A model generated the notes under the pieces. That model was not told the DNA's origin. It searched no databases and worked only from the letters and a program-made list of their open reading frames with translations. Positions 30,827 through 43,100 of a stretch of DNA of 64,000 nt are shown here, piece by piece. This DNA comes from Ampelocalamus luodianensis (taxonomy: Eukaryota > Streptophyta > Magnoliopsida > Poales > Poaceae), in the NCBI GenBank assembly GCA_036346255.1, contig CM070633.1, forward strand, positions 2,790,001-2,854,000. The letters run 5' to 3'. Position 1 is the stretch's first letter, and each line of letters starts with the position of its first letter. Both the position numbers and the translations under genes were made by a program.

Positions 30827-31245
30827 CACAGGAGACCCGTATATATTGTAGAGAAGGATTAATTCAGGTGCTGGAATTCTGATAGTTTTTTTTCAGTTAT
30901 TAGAATTCTGATAGGCATAGTGAATTGTATATATTTTACAATTCATTTAGGTAGGTGCGATATTGGATGTATCGGCAGTTTATTTATTCATTTTTCGAGT
31001 GTAACAATGTTGCATAAATGTAAATACTCAACGTTGTGATTCTCACGAAAAAGAAGGATATTCAGGCCCTGTTTGGTTTGAGAAGAGGGAAAACTAATAG
31101 AGCACATAAATACATGAATGGATCAAAGTGTCAAGTGAAAAAACTGCAACTATTTTGAACCAGAAGAACTATGATGATTGAATTGTTTGGATGAAGTGCG
31201 TTTCCAATTGCTCACTTATCTCGGTGTGACGGTGTCTGTCGAATA
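30827..31245 (+). other. 3' UTR of the EDR4-like gene and spacer
   Basis: This T-rich 3' region carries no supported gene. From about 31068 the sequence CAGGCCCTGTTTGGTTTG resembles the end of a common grass MITE, but no partner end is visible. Confidence 0.45.
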
Positions 31246-31282
31246 TGTCGCGACAAAGCATCATCCCTTCTCCCTTTTCTTC

Positions 31283-31997
31283 CTACGGCAGAGCTGCGTC
31301 GAGTAACGGCCAGCCGGGGCACGGAGGCGGCTCGAAGAACGCGTGCCGGATGAGGCTTTCCCTAAAGAGCCGAGGCCCCGCCGCCACGCACCTGCAACCA
31401 CCGAGGCTGACCTCCCTCGCGGCCGTCTTCCTCTTCGTGTCGAACAGTGCGACACGAACGCGGTTGGTGCTGGCCAGGAGGACAACGCCACCAGCGGCGT
31501 GCGGGCCTCCCGCTCTCGTAGTCGTTGATGACCAAGATGTCCAAGACCGACGCCTCGAACGCCGACACGGCAGGCGTCCCGGTCCCTTCAATGTCTAACA
31601 GATTCACCTTCTTGCCGGGCCCGGTCGTCGGCGGTGGAACCTGGTGGAAAGTCTCGGACAGCGTGTCGAAGGCCACCACGACGCCGTCGCCCTCGTCCTT
31701 GTTGTGCCGCAACCAGTACAGCCTCCCGCGGAAAGTGACGGTACTGAGGGACCTTATGCGCAAAAGCTCAGCATCTGTACGGTCATGGTGGTTAGTCGCC
31801 GCGGATAGCCGGCACCGGTCGCGAGAATGAAGTACGCCGGGCAGCTGGTGGCGCCCGATCACCCGGTACTCGCCGGACGGCGGGTGGAAGTAGAAGCCCA
31901 CTACCGAGGACCAACTGCAATGTGGCGGCGCTAGCGCCGACAGTTTCGCCCATTGCCGCGTAGCCCGGTTGACGATCAGATGCACGTCGGTGGGTGG
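31283..31997 (-). pseudogene. F-box-associated C-terminal region (piece 3 of a broken F-box gene)
   Basis: On the minus strand from 31997 the frame reads an F-box-associated beta-propeller-like region typical of grass F-box proteins: NRATRQWAKLSALAP, VGFYFHPPSGEYRVIG, GRLYWLRHNKDEGD and VVAFDTLSETFHQVPPP. The frame changes near 31510, after INDYES, and continues as PHAAGGVVLLASTNRVRVA to the end near 31283. Intact proteins of this kind are SCF ubiquitin-ligase substrate receptors. An LTR-type element begins at 31998, directly cutting it off from upstream coding sequence. It is probably the same gene as the F-box pieces at 39226-39387 and 42348-42429. Confidence 0.75.
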
Positions 31998-34861
31998 TGT
32001 AACCTCCCAAAATTTGTATGTATTTTCAAATAGTGTGAAAACGTGTTTTTTTTTAAAAAAAAATAATGCATTTGGTTGATATTCGAATTTCCTAGGTTTT
32101 TATTTGAAACGTTGTCGTATTTCGAATTTCAAGAAAACAATTAGCAAAATACAAACCTAATTTAAATCAATAAAAATTGAAAACAAGTTAAAATGAAATT
32201 TGATAATAAATAGTCAAACCAAAAGTAATTTGAAATTTGAAATTCAAAAGAAAATGAAAAGGAAAAGGAAAATAAAAAACCCTCCAAAACCAATTTGGGC
32301 CGAAACCAAGTCCAGCGCAGCCTAATTCCCGTTTTTCTTCTCTTTTTCTTTTCCCTCTTGGGTCGGCCCATTCTTCCTTCCTTTTCCTTGGCCCACTAGC
32401 GCCGCAGCCCGCTCGGCCTTCCTTCTCCTCCCTACTGGCCGAGCACCAGCCTATAGCCATGCCCGTGTGCACGCCAGTGCCATTCCTTTGTCTTCTCCTC
32501 ACTGCCAGCGCGGCCCCACCGGTTAGGCCCAACTGCCTTGTTAACCCAACATCGATTCGTCGGCACTCTGGCTCGCGTATGCCTGTGACTTCGTCCTCAC
32601 CCGCTCGTCACCACCAAGCGACTCCAACATGACGCTGCTTGCGTCAGCCGCAACGTTGTGGCATCGCTTGCCCATGCCACCGCTCCCTAAAAAGAATGAA
32701 GTATGAAATAGTAACAACATAAGAATTTGTCACTAAAAACCGTATATTAGTGAGAAAATAAGGTTTTGTCACTAAAGTTCGCCACTGACAGGCTGATCCC
32801 TTGTACTGTGTCACCGACAACCTCACTGACAGCCTCGTCGCTGCGTCCTATCCAGGCACGCGCCCTCACCCCTACCGCGCGCTGCTGTAGGCGCCAGCTC
32901 CTATCGCTACGCCATGCTCCCACGCCCTAGCCTCTCTCCATAAAAGCGGAGGCAAGCCCCTGCATTCCTTTCCTTCTTCCCCTCATCCTTCTTCTCTCTC
33001 GTGCACCCAAGGCGAACGGATTGAGCTCAAGGAGCTCGGTCTCCTCAGCCTCCGACCACCGCCCTCGCCACCCTGATGAGCTCCTCACCACTCCTTCCAT
33101 GTCAAACTGTGTTCCCAATCACCCTCCTCAATTTGTCCTCCTACTCACCGAAGCTCGTCGTCGACCTCATCTTCCCCAACCACGGCCGCCGCCGCCGTCA
33201 ACGTCGTTTCTCCCTTGGCGTGTTTCGATGCAAATCTCTCTGCCTGGAGCATCCTCAGACCATCCTCATTAATCATTCCCCGCCCCTAATTTTGCCTGCA
33301 TTTCCCTAGGCCGTCGTCGTCCCATTAACCTCGCCACGCTGCCTTGGGTCATCATCGTTGCCCAACACCAGCTTGTCTCTGTCCTCGCCGAGTTCCCTTC
33401 AATGTGTAGATGCTCGAGCGCACATTAACCTTTATAGGAAGTCATTGCCTTGCCTTCGCCACCGTAGACCCAACCTTTATAGGATAGCTGTGGTCGCGGG
33501 GTTCTATTTTGGAGCTCGCTAACCCTCATCGGTGTTGAGCTCGGCCAGGCTGGCTCTGACCACCTCCTCTGCTTCGGACAAGAGAGGAGGAAGAAGCATT
33601 GCACCAATATCATTAGCGCTAATGATGTAATTTAGTTAAGTTAATGATGTAGTTAGTTGTTAATTGAATCCGGTTAATGTTAGTATGACATGTGGGCCCG
33701 AGGTCATGATAAAAATAGAATTAGAAGCTTATTCTAAATTTGAGTCAATAGCATGTGGGCCCCACCCCCTCTAAAAAATACTCTATAGGCACGGTACATG
33801 CACCTGTGCCACTAACCTATGGGCCCTCGGCCCATGCACTATCCCCATATATCGAGTCCACACGAGCCGTGGTCCCACCTGCCAGTGACCGTAGCAATTT
33901 CCAATTATAAAATAAAAAAGGAAATTAAAATACCTTGGGCCCCACCAGCCAGTCACAGTAAGGATTTCTAATTGAAAAAAAAATAAGAAAATGAAAATCC
34001 GGCGGCTCCAACTATTAGTGAGAAGCACCCTCTCGCCTATTTTATTTTTAGGTTTTTCCTGAATTTAAAACTTCGAAGAGCTCGTTCTATCGCGTTTTAA
34101 ATCCAAATTTAACTTTTTTGTCTATAAATTCATATAAATTCAAAATCTACCTAACATAAACAAAAACATGAAATTTGGAGTTTAATTAAATTAATTTTAT
34201 GCAATTGTACCCAGTGCAATTGAGCCCCACTAATAACTAAAAGTGGTCGGGTGATTAATTAGTAGAATGAAATTGAGCCCCAAGGTATATCACCGCCAAT
34301 TTAGACTACTCATTATATATTTTTTAAGTTCATTATGCTAATTAGATCAATTAGTGCATAGTTACCTACAGTAAGTAGTTTAGCAAAATAATAATAATGA
34401 CGATAATAGGTCAATGGCATGTTGGCCCATGCAAATATTTGATTAAGTAATATAATTAAATTAATTAAGTGTGTAATTAATATTTAGATTAACATAGAAA
34501 ATTAACTTGAGATTATGTTAAATTGTAATTTTGCACCTTTGATAAAATATAGCTATGAATATATAGAATGTCTAAATGACCACAAAACCCTAGGTCATTG
34601 CTTAAAAATAATTAATTTAGGTAATATTTTATCCAGTACCAGGTTCTAGGCCGTTAGCAATTGTAGTTGAAAATTTAATTTTATTGCAATAAGTGCAATT
34701 TAATTAAACAATACAATGGCAAATATGCCTCACACATAACTATGTCTTAATTGAAAATAGACGCTAAACCATGAGTGCATTCCATGTGAGATCCTCCCAT
34801 TAGCTCTACTATATTGAAATAAAAGTTAGGAATAGTGATTCCTATAAATGGACTCTTCTTA

Positions 34862-36600
34862 AATAAGTCCAGTTTACTCCCTCCAACTATCAGAAAAGTC
34901 TAGTTTACCCCTAAACTTCAAAACCAGTTATTTAACCCCCTAAACTTGCAAAATCCGGTCAATAAACCCCTCAGGCCGGTTTGAAGAAGCAGTTTTACTG
35001 ATGCGGCACATATTTTTGACATGTGGATATCCACGTCACCCTCTCTCTTCACTCCACCTCTCTCATTTTTCTTCTTTTCTTTTCTTCTTTTTCTTCTCCA
35101 CATTTCTTCTCCTTTCACCACTGAGCCCAACATCGGCACTCCTTGCATCGCCACCGCCGCCTCGGCGCCCACGCCATGGCCGCCTTGTGCGCCGGCTGCG
35201 CTGCTGCCCGTGCTAGTGCTGAGCACGCGCGGTTGGTTGGGTGGGTTGTTATGGAGAAGGCGGCACCGAGGAGAGGGGCCGGGCCGAGCTCCAGGGGAGC
35301 AAGGGCGGAAGTACTTGGGCCCACCCGGTGTCACAGGACACCGGGTCCCCTAAAAAAATAGCAGATATTATCATGTATATACTATGTGTGCACTCCCTAG
35401 CCTAAAAACTGTGCACCCCGGTTCAACTCAACCTCTATTTTTTTGCAATTTTTTCCCACATAAATTACTATTTAATATAGTGTTGCTTGAAAATTATATA
35501 TGCTGTTATACTTATATGTATGGCGAAGTAGTGAACCCCGATCAATTTCGTTCTAGTTCCGCCCCTGCAGGGGAGGAAGCGGCTCCAAGGAGAGGGGCCA
35601 GGCCGAGCTAGCAGCGCAAAGGCAGGCCGAGCGGCGGGTGTCCCAGGACTCAAAGAAGCCTCCCCCATCCCCCTTCTTCTTCTCCACCACGTGAAGCTCC
35701 CTCGCCACCGGACTTCTTCTCCGCCCCTGGCCGCCGCCGCCCCGCTACCACGGCCGCGCCCAAGCTTCCCCAACCTCCCCTCTAGCTCCCCCACCCCCGA
35801 GCGCAACCGATGCACACGCCACCCTACTCCCTACTCTGTCGCTTCGTCGGCACTACATGCGCCCGTGGTGCCACCACCGCACTCCCAACACCGACTCGCC
35901 ACTCCGGCGAGCTCCATCCCCGGCCACCACCGTCATGAGGTGCCCCAAGAGTCGAGGAACCTCTCCCCCGAGCCACTTTGTCTCTAGACAAAAGGAGCCG
36001 CCGGATTTGGCCTTCCCCTTCGCCTCCAGTCGCCACCTTTCCTCCCGTCGTTCGTCGCCCTCCGGCTACCCCCAACCTCCCCGCTCGAGTCCACACTCTC
36101 CCCAGAGCTCCACCCACCGCCGGTGCTATGCGTGGTCGTGCACCGCCGCCACTCTTGGAGTTGCCGCCGCCACCACCGTGCGTTTCCAGCGCCGCCACCG
36201 TCACCCCGTGGGACCACCACCCTCGTGGGGTCCCATTTCTCCCACTGGCCAACACCATCGTGCCTTCCTCCGCCGCTGGCAAGCTGGAGCCGCAAGCCAC
36301 CCGAGAGCCTCCCCTGCTCTATTTGCTTGAGCTTAGACCCACCTGAGAGCCTCCCCAAGCCACCTAGTGCATGTGGGCTTGGTCCACGCAGTGTGGCCGT
36401 GAGCCAAGCCACTGTCCAGCGGGACCCACTTGTTGACTGGGACAAATGAGAGGCCACGTGTGCAAAACCACTTCTTCAAATCGGCCCGCGGGATTTATTG
36501 ACCGGATTTCGCAAGTTTAGGGAGGTTAAATAGCCGGTTTTGAAGTTCAGGGGGTAAACCAGACTTTTCTGATAGTTGGAGGGAGTAAACTGGACTTATT
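34862..36600. mobile_element. Long-TIR DNA transposon carrying GC-rich sequence
   Basis: About 115 bases at 34862-34976, starting AATAAGTCCAGTTTACTCC, are repeated in inverted orientation at 36486-36600. The total is 1739 bp. The interior (about 35030-36450) is GC-rich and looks like captured gene or promoter DNA, as in Pack-MULEs, but I recognise no protein. Flanking bases do not give a clean TSD. A small hAT element is inserted at 35300-35567. Confidence 0.75.
35292..35575. mobile_element. Small non-autonomous hAT element with 8-bp TSD
   Basis: The element 35300-35567 (268 bp) starts CAAGGGCGGAAGTA and ends TAGTTCCGCCCCTG, an 11-14 base imperfect TIR. CAGGGGAG flanks it on both sides (35292-35299 and 35568-35575). 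No coding capacity. The surrounding GAGAGGGGCC-GGCCGAGCT block occurs on both sides, an older local duplication. Confidence 0.88.
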
Positions 36601-37261
36601 CCTTAGTTAAATGATAATCAAGTTAATTAGGATAATTAATTGCTAAATAAGAATTGGTAGGCAATAACACATATACCCAATGGTAAATAGACCTAATCTA
36701 TCATACATCTCAGTCCTACGAGGGTAACACTCCACGTGCTCCAACTACTGATGTAGATTTCTTTGAAGAAGTGGCAAACGACCACCTCTCCTAGGAGTCT
36801 GTTGATCACCAGCCGCTGGAGGGTTTCTTCTTCGACCAGCATCGTGGTCGAGAGATCGACCAGACCTACGGTCTTGTTTGAACGACTATCGTTTGATGAA
36901 CTTGTACCCATGTGGTTCCGGGACAGCGTTGCCGGTTGCGCTCGATTCTGATCATGGTGCCCCGAAGTCTTTGTGCGATGTCTTGGGCGAAGAGGTCGTA
37001 GGCTGACACTTATGGAAGCTCTAGAGTTGGGTTTTCGATCAAATCATTGTTTTGTTGTAGTTCTTGAGTGGTTTCCGACTAGTAATGTACCCTGGGCTGC
37101 AATCCTTCTCCTCTGGCTAGTATCAGGATCATCAATGTTGGAGTTGGCCGAAGCATGCCTTAGTAGAGTGTAATCACTTCGAGGATGTCACCACACTCAT
37201 GAAGGTTGAGATCTGAAGTGTGTGAGAGACAGAAGCGGCCCACCCTGCTTTCTGAGAGTTA

Positions 37262-38240
37262 TCAAGATTTGTTCCCTACCTTGTGAGGACTCGATTCCTC
37301 TGGCGTAGAGTGTGGAACAAAGTTCCTCATCAACCTGTATGCCCAATCTTATCACCATAATAATTGTATTATGAACAGTAATAGACTACTGTTCATATCA
37401 TTCACGTTCTTAATCTCGCTGGGAGTTCTTTGTACTAAATAAAACCTTCCTTTTGCCAAAGTCCAAAAACCTACTTAGAATATTTAAAGGAATACAAGGT
37501 AACACTTGTATTATGATCTGGAAGTATTTTTATTAAAGCCTAGATAAATTATCTTGGCTAAAAATATTTTCGTTGCATTTTTAGAAATTATTTGGACTTA
37601 AAGAAAATTTATGGTCTTTAAATAAACATTTTCGCCTGAAATAGATATTTATGTATTTTATAAAGTGAAAATGTGGTTTATGAAATTTATCTGGGAAATA
37701 TATCATCCCAGTAGCTTACAAGTAAAAATTTCATGATTTTATAAATTTATTTGCTATTTTTAAAGTCCCACCAAACCTTTTTTATGGGAGGATGAAAACC
37801 TCCTGGGGTGCTAGTGTCCCCACTCGCGGTTGAATCCTCCTGATTGGACAACTAGTCGAAGGACAACGCCTCGCAACTTGGAGCAATCCCCTCTAGGAAG
37901 GGGAATTTCGGGTTATAACCGTCTCCAATTGAAGGTGAATTCTCTGGGTATATGGTTGAATCCGCAGTTGTAGAAGGTTCGACCACACTCTAGGTGGGGG
38001 TAATCGAAGAGTGACGGTTAGTAGCTGATGATCAAGCCCTGGAACCATGGATTCCAGAACTTGACATGTCAAATGGGACTACCTTTGATGGTCTTAAACG
38101 TTTGGAGGAGGAATCCTCGTGTCGAAGACTTGTCGTGGGGCGGTTCCGATCACGGTCGCTTGGACCCTTACCTTGTGAGGACTCCGATTCCTCCTCTGGG
38201 CGTAGAGTTGTGTGGAACAAAGTTCCCTCATCAACCTTCT
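37262..38240. repeat. Repeated 65-70 base block with gap-type differences
   Basis: The block near 37278-37335 (CCTTGTGAGGACTCGATTCC...) recurs near 38169-38238 (CCTTGTGAGGACTCCGATTC...). Differences are nearly all single or short missing bases in the first copy, such as CTCG versus CTCCG and TTCCTC versus TTCCCTC. It lies in the LTR-derived block. Confidence 0.75.
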
Positions 38241-38400
38241 CCGGGATGCGAGTCCCTGGGTCTAATGAGAGATCCCTATAATTGGCATTGCCATAGGACG
38301 AAACCATGTTTAGCTCGTAGTCGTAGCAGGCATCCATGTCGAGTCATGCGTAGTCTGCAATATCAAAATAATTCTTCTCATTCCACTCCCCTGTCATAGA

Positions 38401-39225
38401 AGCATTAGAGTAGGAACAAAGAAAATTTGCCAAAAAGGAAGAAAGGAGTTTCCCCATGGATGGCGTCGACCATCAATATTTTAATATCGAACTTATGAAA
38501 TAAATGCTAGGAGACTCCTTAATGGAGATTACACAAGATGAGACGCGTGGATTTTTAGATAGGTTCGGGTCTTCTCCTAAGAGAATAACAACCATACTCC
38601 TATGTTTCTGTATTAATAGTTTTACAACAAGAAATAAGTCACCGAATGATAAAATTAATGGCTCTTGTCTTGTTCTTCGGCTGTTCTTGTCCCTCTGTCC
38701 ACCAACGTCATCCTTTATATAGTGTTTGAGGGGGTGGCAGTCGTCCCATGCCAAGAGGCATCTCAACGGTTGGTGGAATGCACACATTTTGATGTCAGTT
38801 TATTATCAGCGAGACATATTACCCACATTCACCTTGTAGTTGCGCGAGAGACAAATGCTAGTACGCGCAATTATATTGAAAGATAACGACATATATTTAA
38901 CTACTGCGTATAATTAAAAACAACACATAAGGTCCCTAGTCGATTAGGCCCACCTGTCTGCAAGCTCTATCTGACTATAGGGTGATCGTGATTGACCTAG
39001 TCGTAATAAGGGTGATCGTGATTGATCTGATTGTAGTAAAGTTTATAACCAGATTGTAGTCATAGGATAGCTTACGACTACATAGGGTGGTCGTAAAATG
39101 GCTTATGACCACTACGTAATTATAATCTTCCCTTAGTGATAAGAGTATCTACGAAGGTTGTACAAAGACATTATTATCTATAACAGATATTATAGATAAA
39201 TAACTTAATTAATGGATGATTCTTA
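38401..39225. other. AT-rich sequence between F-box fragments, probably an inserted element
   Basis: No coding sequence is visible. The phrase AGGGTGATCGTGATTGA recurs at about 38980 and 39008. The F-box frame stops matching near 39225, so this stretch is likely part of an insertion, but I could not identify its ends. Confidence 0.4.
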
Positions 39226-39387
39226 GATCCTCATCAAGCAGCAAAGATGGGATCGAGTAGATTGTGGGGGTTGATAGGAGGAGCTCCGGTGGCCGGAGAT
39301 GGACGTGGGTAGCGAGGAAGGAAGGGGTGATGGTGGTCCGCCGCTATTGCCTGCAGACGGCGGCGAAGTGGAGGATGGACTTGGTTG
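39226..39387 (-). pseudogene. F-box gene fragment (piece 2)
   Basis: Read on the minus strand from 39387, in frame with piece 1 when the solo LTR and one TSD copy are removed, it gives PTKSILHFAAVCRQ-stop-RRT, then TPSFLATHVHLRPPELLL and LLLDEDL. This is the second half of an F-box domain (usual form LPTKSILRFRAVCRSWR). The stop TAG stands where a Trp (TGG) is expected, so it is a nonsense mutation. Confidence 0.8.
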
Positions 39388-42352
39388 GGAGGTGTAACAT
39401 CCCTAATTTGCAGAGTTTTTGAAAATTTTCAAAATAAAAATAACCAGTTGATTTTATTGAGTTGTAAAAGCTTAAATTGAAATTTAGAAATAAAAATCCA
39501 CTTAAATTGAATTAATCCAACTTCAATCAAATCAAAAAGTTGGTTTACTTGAGTTTTCTGGATTTTATTTGGATTTTAAGTCTTTTATTGCATTTTTTGG
39601 ATTTTAATTTGGTTTTTCCTTTTGTCCAAAAAGTCAAAATCTATTTTGTTTTCAAAATTAAAAACTAAAGTATAGTTAAAAATATTTTTATTAAGTTTTA
39701 AATAATTCAAGAGATTTATGTTTATTTTTCTTGAATTTTTGGACGACTTTAGCTATTTTCTAAAAAGGTTTTTAGCTTTCTGGTATTTTCTTAAATAAAA
39801 AATCATTTGAAAATCCCGCCGCGAATCTCGCCGGCACCCGCCGCCCTTCTCACCTGCCCTAGCCGCCTACCCCGCCGCCAACCTCGCGTCGCCCGTCCCC
39901 GCCTCCGCCGCACCCGTGCGCCCCGCTTTCCCCCTTCTCCGCGTGGACAAGCCGCCCCGCCGTCCGCCATTGTCGGTCGACAACCCTCCTCCTCCTCCGG
40001 GCCTCCCCGAGTCCTATAAAAGCAAGCATTGGACGTGCCTCCCCCCTTCCCCGTTTCCCCTCTCCCTCGCCCTAGCTCGGCCGTATTTTGAGCTTGACCC
40101 GCCGCCGCCGAGCTTCGCTCCGCCACACCTGCTGCCGTCGTCGAGCCTTCTCCGGCACCGCAGACCTCACCTTCGGCATCGCCGCACCGAGGGGCACCTC
40201 GTGCGCGCCTCCCCGTCCCCGAACCATCCCCGGAGCGCCGCCTCCACCTTCGGCCGTCGCCGCCTTCCTCGCTCGCCGCCGGCCTTCCGGTGACGCCGCG
40301 TCCTCAAACCCGTGAGCATCGTGTTCGCCGTGTCCTCCTCTAGCCGCTGGTGCCATAGCCGCTGGCCGCCGCCCAGTCGTTCGCCAGCAGCCCTTGGGCC
40401 GAGCGCACCGCCGCTCCAGTCCGACGTGGCAGCCCACGTGGCGTCCGCGTCATCGCCACCTAGGCGCCACCTCCCCTCCTTTGCTGAGGTGGCAGTCCAC
40501 CTAAGCGCCCACGTGGCACTCCAAACCCCCCCTCTTTTCCAAAGCTCTGTGGACCTAGTTCACATGCACCCTCTCATTGACAGTGGGCCCCATATGTTAA
40601 TTTCTTTTATTTTATTTTCTTTCGGCTGAAATTCCCGCCGCTGACGTGAGCTGGCGCAATAAATCCCTTTTTCTTTAGAAAAATAATTCAAAAAATCAAG
40701 AAAATCCATTTTTCTTGATTTTCAATCTTCCGGAGGTCATAACTTCTTCGTTCGGACTCCGATTTGAGTGATTTAAATTTCTAAATTCATCTAAAATCCT
40801 CCTCTTGCTGTTAGTGCTAATTTGGTATTTATTTGGACCCGACAACTGAAGCACCTCAACTCTTCAACGAAGGCAAGTCATAGACCTTTGACCATATTGA
40901 ACCCACTTTATAAAAGTATATTGTTTGATATAAACATGCATTGCTAGTTTTATATTAAACGGTTTCGGGAGTATATAATTGCCAAATTAATGTATGCCTC
41001 CTTGATAAATTGCTATCGACATGTATCCTTGAATGACATGAACCCTTGGAAACCTTAGAAGGGTTTATTTTAGTTGGACATTGATAAATTACCAACACGG
41101 GTATCGTAATATGCTTAGCCATGCTATAGTTGTATGTCGAGACTCATAATCACATGCTCGTATGGATAAACATGACTAAATGAATTATGAAATCGTGGCG
41201 CGACCACTTTTATTAAAAGATGTTTTGCCAAGGCTAGGGTGGTCTTTGGCCGGGTTGAACCGAAAATGTTTTATGCTAGGGTGAGTGGGCGGTGGTGAGT
41301 GTGGGTGTCGTAACGCACTTTGGGAAGTGGATTAGTCTCGCCTGAGCAACCAACTAAGGACTTAACCTTGAACCATTGATCTGGGTCATACCGTGTAACC
41401 ACATGTCTAGACTGGGATAGACCTGGCCAATTAATTAGCTAAGCTTTGATGTGGTTCTGTTTGGGTTGAGAATGACGCAAGAGGGGGCTCGTAACGGCGA
41501 ATCCTTAGCGAGCAGAACTGGGTCAAAGCGGAACTTTGTAAAGGTCTTGACGCGTGCTCTAGACTGCTTACCTAAGGAAGTGAGCGGTGACATAGATATG
41601 TGCCGGACAAACTAGAGAAGTCGTGTCTTGTGGGTAAATCTGTACAACCTCTACAGAGTGTAAAAAAACTATTCGAATAGCTGTGTCCCCGGTTATGGAC
41701 ATGCCCGGAGACTTCACGCAAGGGGTAGATGTTTTTATCAAAAGGGTGGGAATCGATGGTTTGGATGTAAAGGTTGGGTTGATCTCTAGTTGTTTCAAAG
41801 AACTGAATTACTTATGTAATAATCTTTTAAATTGTGCTTTCGATCTAGTTATTGTATTTATTGTCAATATTGCTTTCTGCAAAATAGCCATAAAGCTATC
41901 CTTTTCTAGCCTCGCATGAATAATAACTGTATATATTTCTCTATGACTTGTTGAGTACATTCAAAGTACTCACGGCTTGTGCCCTGTGTGATTAATCCCC
42001 ACAGAAGAACCAAGGAACTCAGAGTATTATAAAGAGAAGTATCTTGAAGACTTTGCGAACTAGGTCGCGTCCTCCACTCGATTTTCTATGGGCATGTCGA
42101 ATGGCCTCCACGAGATATTTTGGTTCCGCTGCAAGTTATCTTTTGTTGTTAAGCCCTGCGTGGCGCTCTATAAGACTTGATCATAAGGTCTTTTTGCTAC
42201 TAAGTAATATTAATTTGTCCGCTTCATCGTTATTTTGTTGTATGGTTATGATTACACTGATGTTGTAACTGTGCGAACTAGCTGCTGATCTGGGACTAGT
42301 TCGGAATGCACAGAGGGTCCTGGGGTTGCATACCTGGGGTCCCGACAGGAGG
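39388..42352 (+). mobile_element. Gypsy-type solo LTR with 5-bp TSD
   Basis: The LTR spans 39393-42347 (2955 bp), from TGTAACATCCC to CCCGACA. The 5-bp TSD GGAGG lies at 39388-39392 and 42348-42352. No internal gag/pol or second LTR is present, so it is a solo LTR formed by recombination between two LTRs. GC-rich leader-like sequence around 39820-40500 and GGCAAGTCATAGACC near 40870 resemble other TGTAAC-type grass LTRs. The insertion splits the F-box domain of the minus-strand gene. Open frames inside it are not genes. Confidence 0.92.
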
Positions 42353-42429
42353 TGGGGCTGGATCTCGGCGAGGAGGTTGTTAGACAGAGCGCCTGAGACG
42401 ACGGCATCTTGTCGGTCGGCGCGGCGCAA
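42348..42429 (-). pseudogene. F-box gene fragment with the start codon (piece 1)
   Basis: On the minus strand an ATG at 42429 starts MRRADRQDAVVSGALSNNLL and continues AEIQPHL up to the solo LTR. SNNLLAEIQPHL is the first half of an F-box (usual LPDDLLAEILLRL). Deleting the LTR and one TSD copy makes the frame run on into PTKSIL at 39387, which shows that the insertion hit the F-box domain itself. Confidence 0.82.
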
Positions 42430-43100
42430 GCTCCACCCTTGAAATCTGGTTCTCTAGCTCCTCGATGTTTTGGCGAGCCATACCTGTACGTTTATTGTGT
42501 CGTACACGAATTGTCGAGCACATTGGTTTGGTCCTTTAACTGGGATCTGATCCGAAGTTCCGAACCCACTGTAGTGCTACATCGTCTAGCTTCTTCAAGC
42601 TAAAGTTGTAAAAATTCTTTCAAAAAAAGCGAGACTTGTAAAATTTATGAGAATTCTTATTGATATTGGCTTTAGTCTAATTTTCTCCTTCTTTAAGAAA
42701 AAAATGCTTGCTTGATTTGTTGCTAAATTTTGGCATATTATCACGATTTGGCCAGCTCTGCTTCTCTAGTATAAACAAAACTATACCTTTTTAGGAAAAA
42801 AATGGGTACCCAAAAAGTTCGATGATAAACACTTGACATTTGACCACTATAGCATTCAAAACCAATATGAATTAACCCTAAGATGATTCCACGATGGTTT
42901 CACACTAACGTGACATCACTCTCCATGCATGTTGATTTGGGAATCGCAAACCGTTAGGGAATAGTGGTTGCAAGAGGCAAGGGGATGGAATTAATTAGTA
43001 AAGTTCTGATTTGAAAATTTGGGAATTGCATGTTGATTTGATTTGAGCGGTTATTTGTATTAGTTTTGAAAAGCTGTAGGGGTTAAATAATAGTTGAGGG
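42430..43100. other. AT-rich spacer upstream of the F-box pseudogene
   Basis: The stretch holds what would be the F-box gene promoter (about 42430-42600, minus strand) and then AT-rich sequence. No other feature is recognised. Confidence 0.45.

Larger units (their letters stand above)
31998..38400 (+). mobile_element. LTR-retrotransposon-derived block, 3' limit unresolved
   Basis: The sequence TGTAACCTCCCAAAATTTG at 31998 has the start of a TGTAAC-type grass gypsy LTR and interrupts the F-box frame. The following AT-rich and GC-rich alternation, with leader-like CT-rich sequence near 33000, fits a long LTR of this type. A second transposon (34862-36600) is inserted in it. I could not find the closing CA plus a matching GGTGG TSD, so the right end (somewhere before about 39225) is a guess. 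No gag or pol is visible. Confidence 0.5.

Noticed and set aside
35691..36457. Several 100-157 codon frames on both strands
   Set aside because: They are GC-rich and proline/arginine-rich, mutually overlapping, and inside a transposon.
34853..36609. 9-bp TSD around the 1.7 kb TIR element
   Set aside because: CTCTTCTTA and CCTTAGTTA do not match, so the superfamily remains open.
38032..38337. 101-codon minus-strand frame
   Set aside because: It lies in repeated LTR-type sequence whose partner copy at 37.3 kb does not keep the frame.
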